From Turbatrix aceti (taxonomy: Eukaryota; Nematoda; Chromadorea; Rhabditida; Panagrolaimidae): a stretch of DNA of 64,000 nucleotides. Position numbers and translations under genes: made by a program. Positions 57,671 through 64,000 of the stretch are shown one piece after another. Positions within the stretch are counted from its first letter, which is position 1; each line of letters starts with the position of its first letter. The notes below the pieces were generated by a model. That model ran no database searches. It was not told where the DNA came from and saw nothing but the letters and a program-made list of their open reading frames with translations. The stretch covers positions 11,386,193 to 11,450,192 of the forward strand of contig OZ017768.1 in the NCBI GenBank assembly GCA_963969345.1, written 5' to 3'.

Positions 57671-58039
57671 TTTGGCGAGAAAAGTGATCGAAAAGTATAG
57701 GAGTAAAAATTGTGCACGCACACGCGTCCGTCGAGAAGTTGTTAGGGACAGAACGCCAGACTTCATTTTTACGTCGGTCGTTATCGTTACTTTCCCTTTC
57801 GTTTTTGTGTTCTTCCTTGATTTTTCATCTTTAGCTGTCATTCTTGCATCACATGCCTTATCGTTTTGAGAAATTCACATGCTTTATTGGCTATTGTAGT
57901 ATAATTGGCATAATAGTAGATACTTTCTCGTTTATTCACTGGAATTTGTTGGTTTTTGTTCGAGCTCTTTTTGGCACGTGTTCTCAAGAAGAAAATGTTC
58001 TCACAACCTTCTTTTTCTTCCAGAATTCGTATATCTAAT
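57671..58039. other. Bidirectional promoter region, PES1 / DNPEP
   Basis: 369 bp between two divergent starts. On the plus strand CTTCTTTTTCTTCCAG ends at 58023, 16 bases before the aminopeptidase ATG, a candidate spliced-leader acceptor. An in-frame ATG at 57994 would extend the aminopeptidase but lies upstream of that acceptor. Confidence 0.45.
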
Positions 58040-59509
58040 ATGGCAGCGTCGGCGGCGGTAAGTGAAGTCAACGTCGCAGCTCAGCGATTTGTCACGTTCC
58101 TGAACCGGGCTGTCACTCCTTTCCACGCTGTGTCCGAGCTCTCAGGGCTGCTTCTCGCCAATGGATTTTCCGAGCTTCGCGAAACCGACGAGTGGTCGCT
58201 GGAGCCGAATGGTCGCTACTTTGTGACCAAGAACAACTCGACAATCTTCGCATTCGCCGTTGGAGGACTCTTTCAGGCCGGCGGCGGTTTCTCGATGGTT
58301 GTCGGGCACACGGATAGCCCAGCGCTCCGCGTCAAGCCTATCTCGAAGCAGGCGAGCGCCAAGTTCCTCCAAGTTGGTGTCTCGACGTACGGCGGGGGGA
58401 CTTGGCGTTCGTGGTTCGACCGAGACCTTGCAATTGCCGGCGCCGTGATTGTTCGTCGTGGCGAGGGCGCTCTCCAGCACGTGGTGATTGATTCTCGCGA
58501 GCCGGTGCTTTTTATTCCCAACCTGGCGATTCACCTGGAACCCAACAGGGAGAAGAACACCTGCAACAACGAACTGGAGCTTAGGCCGATTCTGTGCACC
58601 GAAGCACAAGTCAAATTGGTTAGTTATTTTTGCGTTCTTGGGTTTACAGATTGTAAAATTTTTATTTAGAACGCCTCGACGGAACCTCCTGCTCCGGCTG
58701 ACCCCTCTACGCCTCCGAATGTCCTTGCGGACCACCACCCTGTTTTGCTGCAGCACCTGAGCACTCTCGCTCACTGCCAGCCAGAGGACATCGTTGACCT
58801 CGACCTTTATCTTTACGACTCGCAGCCAGCAGCCATCGCCGGGCTCTACAAGGAGTTCATTAGCGGCCAGCGACTTGATAACCTCGTCGGCGCGTACACC
58901 ACTATTGTCGGACTCATCGAGAGCCTCACGGACGGCAGCCTCTCCACCGACTCTAATGTCCGCGTGGCTGCGGCTTACGATAACGAGGAAGTCGGCAGTG
59001 CTTCGGCCCAAGGCGCGGAATCGGCTTTCAACGAGTGGTGTCTTCGCCGGATCTTTTCGCATGTTGGATCAACGACTGCGTTCGAGCGCGGCATCGGTAG
59101 GTCGATGATCGTGAGCGCCGACCAGGCCCACGCCGCCCATCCGAACTACGTTGGACGCCATGAAGACAACCACCGGCCTTCATTCCACGGTGGCGTCGTC
59201 ATCAAGATCAATAACAACCAGCGCTACGCGACGACTTCGACAACGCACGCCATTCTCAAGCAGCTCGCCTCTAACGCTGGCGTCCCTCTTCAGCAGTTTG
59301 TCGTACGCAACGACTCTGGCTGCGGATCCACGGTGGGGCCCATGCTCGCAACAGCCCTCGGTGTCAGGACTATCGATGTCGGATGCCCCCAACTTGCCAT
59401 GCACTCGATTCGCGAGTTCGCTGATACGTCGTCTATTCTGTACGCCACGCGGCTCTTTTCTACCTTTTACCAGCGTTTTCCTATTGTTTTGGATAGTTTC
59501 CGGTCGTAG
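58040..59509 (+). CDS. dnpep-like: Aspartyl aminopeptidase (M18 family)
   Basis: A cytosolic zinc dodecameric enzyme that removes N-terminal Asp/Glu. Exons 58040-58618 and 58670-59509 join in frame to 472 residues, the usual length. Metal and catalytic motifs: VVGHTDSPALRVKP (His, Asp), AAYDNEEVGS (catalytic and metal Glu), SADQAHAAHPNY (Asp) and MHSIRE (His). Other family blocks: TYGGGTWRSWFDRDL and VRNDSGCGSTVGP. The start is the ATG after the splice-like acceptor at 58023; this gives the typical short N-terminus MAASAAVSE. The intron is 51 bp. No sign of damage. Confidence 0.95.
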
Positions 59510-59676
59510 TATTGTGCCGTTACTGTTCGTCAGAGGTATCTAACATAAATGTGGTTTACATTCTTACGCATTTATGAAACTATAAAAAATGGATATCCTC
59601 TGTGATCCTTTCTTTATTTTTAAATTTACATTAGCTGAATTTAGCACAAAAAACAAAAATAGTGCTGATTTTGGGC

Positions 59677-59826
59677 ATTTTACTTTACTTTACTTTACTT
59701 TATTACTCTTACTCGTGCATAATTACTCATTACAAAATTAAAGAGACAGTGATGAGTATCGAGATTGCACGAAGAGGGCGCCGTCAATCGTAGCTACCTG
59801 CGTCACGTCGTAGGTCTTAGCAGGAG
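59677..59826 (-). mobile_element. Short retroposon copy 3 with 11-bp target duplication
   Basis: A 150-bp unit on the minus strand, nearly identical to copies 1 and 2. The direct repeat GATTTTGGGCA flanks it (59666-59676 and 59827-59837). It ends in a longer TAAAG-type tail than copy 2, and is cut slightly shorter at its 5' end. Confidence 0.9.
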
Positions 59827-60232
59827 GATTTTGGGCACACTATAGGTTAACATCGCTATTCCACCAATAATCATCTTTTATTTTTACAAATTTATTATTT
59901 TCAGCTCAAATGTGCAACAATGAAACAAATAAGAAACGGGTGATTGATAATTTCCTTTTCAACGATGTAGAAAGGCTGTGCAACAAAAAATTGTAATTAA
60001 ATCATGTCATTAGCCTTTTTTATTTATAATTAATTTCTTCTTTTTGCGGGGGTTTTATGACAGCCAGCAGGACGGAATTTGTTTTCTGTCTTCAGTTATA
60101 TAATGACAATGATTCAGCTTCATTTGTTGCATAAAGTGAGTTCTTGGCACCACCTTTAACCTATATTCAGTATACCGGGTATCAAAAGCATAAAAAAATT
60201 AGACTTAGGGTTACAATATTGTTTTCCCTTTT

Positions 60233-61881
60233 TTAGCAAATGAGATCGACACTGTCAACAGCATGGGGCTGCATGAAGGATGTTCTGCGTAGATCAGGGA
60301 TTTCTGGAAGCTTGCGAGGCGTATTGGCCGGTGAGGACTGTTGCGTGGAATACGGACAACGGGGGGAGTCCTAGAAAACAAAAAATTAATTTGTTTCTTT
60401 TTTCAGTTACGATGCTCTTCTAAAAAGTTTTGTCAGAGTTTCAAAAAATGCCCTAATTAAATTCCAAGAACTTCCGAGAACAGAAAAATTGCACTTTTCA
60501 AAACTTTTGCTTTTGTTTCTGACATTTGAAAAAAAAATGTTGTTGACAGCCTGCCTACCTCATCAATTGGAAAGTTGACGTATGTGTGGTCGTCGTCGCT
60601 GTTGCTTTGACGCGATCCCCGGCTACTGCTAGCGTTGTTGAACGACGTCGCGCGCTGTATTTCCTCACGATCGCCGTAGACACACGACAGGTGCCGACCT
60701 GAGTTCGTCGTGGACGTGGACGTCGGGTTGGAAGACGTCGGCACGGCTACCGGGCATCCACCGTGACCAGGAAGACCGGAAACACTGTGTTTGCCAGTGT
60801 CTTTAGATTGGTCAAAACCTGCTCGCAGTTGATCGACAAGACACGCGGTCAGGACCACCCATGCTTGCCCTGCGCCTGGCAGGTCTCTGACGGCTTCTTG
60901 TACGAGCACAATGTCGACCATGATTTCGCCGAGCTTCTCCCAAAAGTTTGCATTAAATCCGTAAGGTCGCAGGCAGCCGTGAGCTTTGCCTGAAAAGAAA
61001 ATGCTTATGACACGAGAGGAGATGAGAGAACGTGGCACCCTGATGAAGTCAGGATATCCGGTTTTATACCAGGAAGGTTAAAAAGATTTTTAAACGTTAA
61101 CGTTCTGTTTTTTTCATCTTTCCCAACATCTTAAAAATTTTTTAGAAACCTATTGGACATTAAAAATTGATGGTTGCAAAACAAGTATCTTTTCACACGT
61201 TTCTGAAGTGCAAAAAGTTCACTTTTACATTTGGGTAAAAACATACTCGCATGCATGCATAAAACTCACCAATTAGCCGGGGATCGGATTCACTTTCTGT
61301 ATCCGTTCGTTTTTTCGGCTCCACGTCGAGATTCTTGATTACGGCATCCACCATCCGGACCATCATTTTCGCATGATCCCGTACCGTTGCAACATCGTTC
61401 TTGGACATTGCAGATAAAAATGTACGAGTGGTAAAGATTTCACGCATGATTGGCAGTTGCTTCATTAGTTTTTCGAAAAGCTTGAAAAAAAACAACTGGG
61501 TAGAAAACAAGTTTTGTTTGAACTAACCTCTTCAAAGACGCTCTCGATTCTCTTGCCCCCATTCCGGGTTTGCAGGCGATGCCAGGTGAAGCGTAACGAC
61601 CGCTTTTGTAGCTTTCCAAGTTTTCGATCGTAATTGTAGTGCCGAATGAGTTTGCCATCCGCTGAGTACTCTGCAAGGGGGGAAAACGTGCAATTCGAAT
61701 GATGGGCAGCTATGGATCGATTTAGAAATCCTGTAGGACTCATGCTCTGCGAGCGACGGGCAATCAGCAGGGCAGGACTGGTGCTGCGGTGATGCCGATG
61801 ACTATGCTTACGACGAGCAATCAAGATAGGAGATGCATCTTTGAGTGGCACAGCGCTGTCACAGTGGGAGTACTTCCTCAT
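60233..61881 (-). CDS. Nematode globin with extended N- and C-termini
   Basis: Haem protein of the large nematode neural globin group. Exons 61881-61528, 61480-61270, 60989-60559 and 60370-60233 join in frame to 377 residues. The N-terminal ~90 residues are Ser/Arg/His-rich (PILIARRKHSHRHHR, with a similar LLIARRSQ soon after). The globin fold runs from RFTWHRLQ (helix A) through MREIFTTRTFLSAM (CD Phe), VRDHAKMMVRMVDAVI (distal His E7), a long EF loop and GKAHGCLRPYGF (proximal His F8) to VVLTACLVDQL. A ~150-residue Ser/Pro-rich tail follows. Both haem-pocket histidines are present. The repeat SPxLLIARR may be a docking motif (guess). Oxygen storage versus redox or sensing role cannot be decided. 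Confidence 0.85.
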
Positions 61882-62799
61882 CGCTGCTGCCTGGGAGCCT
61901 ATCTCACGCAGTCAAGACTTTGAGTGAAAGCGCGCGGCAGACGGCTACTAAATCCGAGTCTTATCCTTTTCTCTCCCCACCTTTTCCTGAAGGGACGGTG
62001 TCTTATAGCACCTGACCTTTTACCACCACACGTGCACGTATGCCCACCTATTTCATCCGACGCACGGGCCTTATTCTATCGTGTTTATCACATCTTCTGC
62101 CTCACCGCATCAACCGCCTCCGATTAACTGCGCAAATAGGGGGGAACTCTATTAAAAAAACAGATAATGACCTACTTTTTTGATGAATTGTGTCCCAGCA
62201 AAACAACCAGTAAACCAACAATTAAAAAACTGTGGTTTGTAGTTTTAAAGATTAATTAAACTTGCAGCATTTTGGTACTTGTTAAACAAATTATTTTTAT
62301 AAATGCAAACCGCTAGCAAACCCGAAACAAAAAATGGTAACGCTTTTAACTAAGAAATTTCACGTGTTCATTTTTTATTTCAAATTTAGCAACATTTAGC
62401 AACAACCCAACAAAATGCTAAATGTTTATTTTTAGATTCAAAGATAAATTTTATGAAGGGAACATTTTAATCTGCAACATTTACCTGTATCAGCCGGACG
62501 ACCCATATATACCATATCATTTGTACTTGAAGAATACTTAATATGACCAGTCATTTTAGAAGAAAAAGCCATTTATCGTAGTACGCTACTATGTCATGCA
62601 GGGACAAAATTCCTACGCACTTTCATTTTTATAGCAGCCCAGACAGCAAACCAAACATGTTTGGCACAAATTTCCCTCTTCGTCTTTATTTTTGTTGTTG
62701 CGACAAGCAGTACAGGATGGGATCCCGCCAGTTTATCACGCCTTTGAGGGTATATACGCTTCCCAATTTGAGATCATTGAATAAACATTATGGAGGGCG
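61882..62799. other. Intergenic region upstream of globin
   Basis: About 0.9 kb; presumably the globin promoter near 61882-62130, then AT-rich DNA. No RNA gene or conserved ORF recognised. Confidence 0.4.
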
Positions 62800-64000
62800 T
62801 CACAAAAAACATGCCAATTCCCGAAGGAAAGCTGATGCAAGCAGAATATCTTATGAATGCGTTTTTTTCACGATCGAAAGAAGGAAACTTACTGTGATGG
62901 AGTGGTGTATCACAGACAGATGGCATCGAAGACGTACGACGCATGTGAGTACCGAGCTGAAGGCTTGAGTGGCCTTCAGGCTGATTTTCCAGTGAATCAT
63001 CGTTTGGCAAACTGCTTTCGGTTTTTTGGCGAACAGCTTTTCTGTAAACAGGAAATGAAAAACACGATAGGAGTAATAGCATTCTTTTCTTCTGGTCTTT
63101 TTGGTAGAAAGTACGGTTTTCCATGTTTTGAAAAATATTTATTCGGTGACGAGAGTAAGACAACCCAGGTGTGTAGCACTACTGATGTAAAATAAAAAAA
63201 TATGTTAGATGTGATATGTGTTAATAAAGTAGTAATTAGCAAGAATTTATCGTTAATTTTATTAGTTCATCCATCTACATAATTAGTTGAGCCATCACCA
63301 CAAAAGGTCACTGGCTTTTTCTTACGATCACAGAAAATTAAATGCAACAGACAAGGTGTTGGCCACTGAGAGACAAGTATGGTATCTGAGATTCAGCTAA
63401 CCATAGTAGGCTTTTATATTGCACCAATGTAAGAAAAAATTTGTAATCACACAACAAATTCAAGACGCTCAAAAATCCAACATGCAACTCTAGACTTGTA
63501 AATGCCAAACCAAAATCAAAAGAAAATAGAAGAAAACACAATTTTCCAAGAATGCTGAAAATTAAAATGAGATAGACGTATAAAGTGCGTGAAATAGTAC
63601 CATCCTGAAGGCAACCAAAACTTTTGCAATAAAATCATGCTACAGACAACCAAGGTGTTATCAACTATTCAATTTGTTTACGCATACGGTATGACTCGCA
63701 TGATTTGAGCAAATCGCGGAAAACGGTAAACAAAATAAAAACCTGTTTACCATTTTTTGCTGTTATTATGTACGTATCAATTAAATGAGTGTTTTTCCAG
63801 TAACAAGCAAACAAAATAAGAGATTTCTCGCTCCTGGTCAAAAATTTGGTCAAATTGATAGCTATACGAAATTATTTTGTAATTCAGAAAAAAAAGCAAA
63901 AATAGACAGTCAGACGCCGAAAAAACAGATTTTGTATGCAAAAAAACTTACTCTTCGGCAACGTGAAAAAGATTCTGAAAACTCTTCCGTGTGTGCTTTT
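62800..64000 (-). CDS. Possible 3' part of an unidentified gene, cut by window edge
   Basis: Three minus-strand pieces join in phase: 64000-63952 (donor GTAAGT; KHTRKSFQNLFHVAE), 63041-62893 (acceptor TGTTTACAG, donor GTAAGT; EKAVRQKTESSLPNDDS ... MRRTSSMPSVCDTPL) and 62831-62800 (TFLRELACFL, stop). The middle piece has protein-like composition with a Ser-rich RRTSSMPS motif resembling a basophilic kinase site. The 910-bp intron between the first two is unremarkable. I do not recognise the family. The last exon is the weakest part. Confidence 0.35.

Noticed and set aside
58142..59062. 306-codon minus-strand frame
   Set aside because: Antisense shadow of the aspartyl aminopeptidase, which has full catalytic motifs on the plus strand.

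Overview
The window is eukaryotic nuclear DNA, most probably from a nematode. The genes are split by many short introns, mostly about 45-250 bp, AT/T-rich and often ending in TTTTCAG or TTTTTAG. Several genes have a 3' splice acceptor just upstream of the ATG with no credible cis donor, which is the arrangement expected of spliced-leader trans-splicing. Gene content fits too: an ALG/AGO argonaute, a DUF19 (T20D4.11-like) secreted protein, a VWA-like secreted protein, a nematode-style globin and tyrosine phosphatase, a myristoylation-type PAF acetylhydrolase and tandem medium-chain acyl-CoA dehydrogenases. I cannot name the species. All gene models come from joining open frames at GT/AG sites with phase checked by hand.

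Layout. 1-10.7 kb: TCTP (partial) and ribosomal P0 on the minus strand, then an RSF1-type chromatin remodelling subunit (+) convergent with a divergent KCNQ-like K+ channel (-). 11.6-21.1 kb: an F-box protein (-), a full slicer-competent argonaute (+) and a receptor-less tyrosine phosphatase (-). 21.7-22.4 kb: two copies of a hAT-like MITE. 22.6-28.8 kb: a complete GCN2 eIF2-alpha kinase (-) with another MITE in its first intron. 30.4-36.4 kb: a ZDHHC16-like palmitoyltransferase (-), a secreted VWA-like protein (+) and two MCAD paralogues (-) 162 bp apart with an SL-type acceptor touching the second start. 36.9-39.7 kb: an internally deleted LINE and a 1.36-kb foldback. 40-46.2 kb: a four-TM orphan (+), an MFSD11/UNC-93-like transporter (+), a MITE with a clear target duplication, and a PAF acetylhydrolase (-). 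46.2-52.8 kb: a gene-poor stretch holding a second foldback and retroposon copies. 53-61.9 kb: a DUF19 secreted protein (+), pescadillo (-) head-to-head with aspartyl aminopeptidase (+), and a globin (-). The right edge may carry the 3' part of another minus-strand gene.

Functional themes. Ribosome and translation genes recur (P0, TCTP, PES1, GCN2), but they are spread out and no single pathway organises the window. The most distinctive content is the repeat landscape: four groups of GC-ended terminal-inverted-repeat elements (two with exact 8-9 bp target duplications), two long foldbacks with diverged relatives elsewhere in the window, and a short retroposon family with a shared (TAAAG)n-type tail and exact 11-12 bp target duplications. 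I did not find a convincing new multi-gene system. The best candidates for novelty are the retroposon family, the foldbacks, the divergent KCNQ channel and the MCAD operon.
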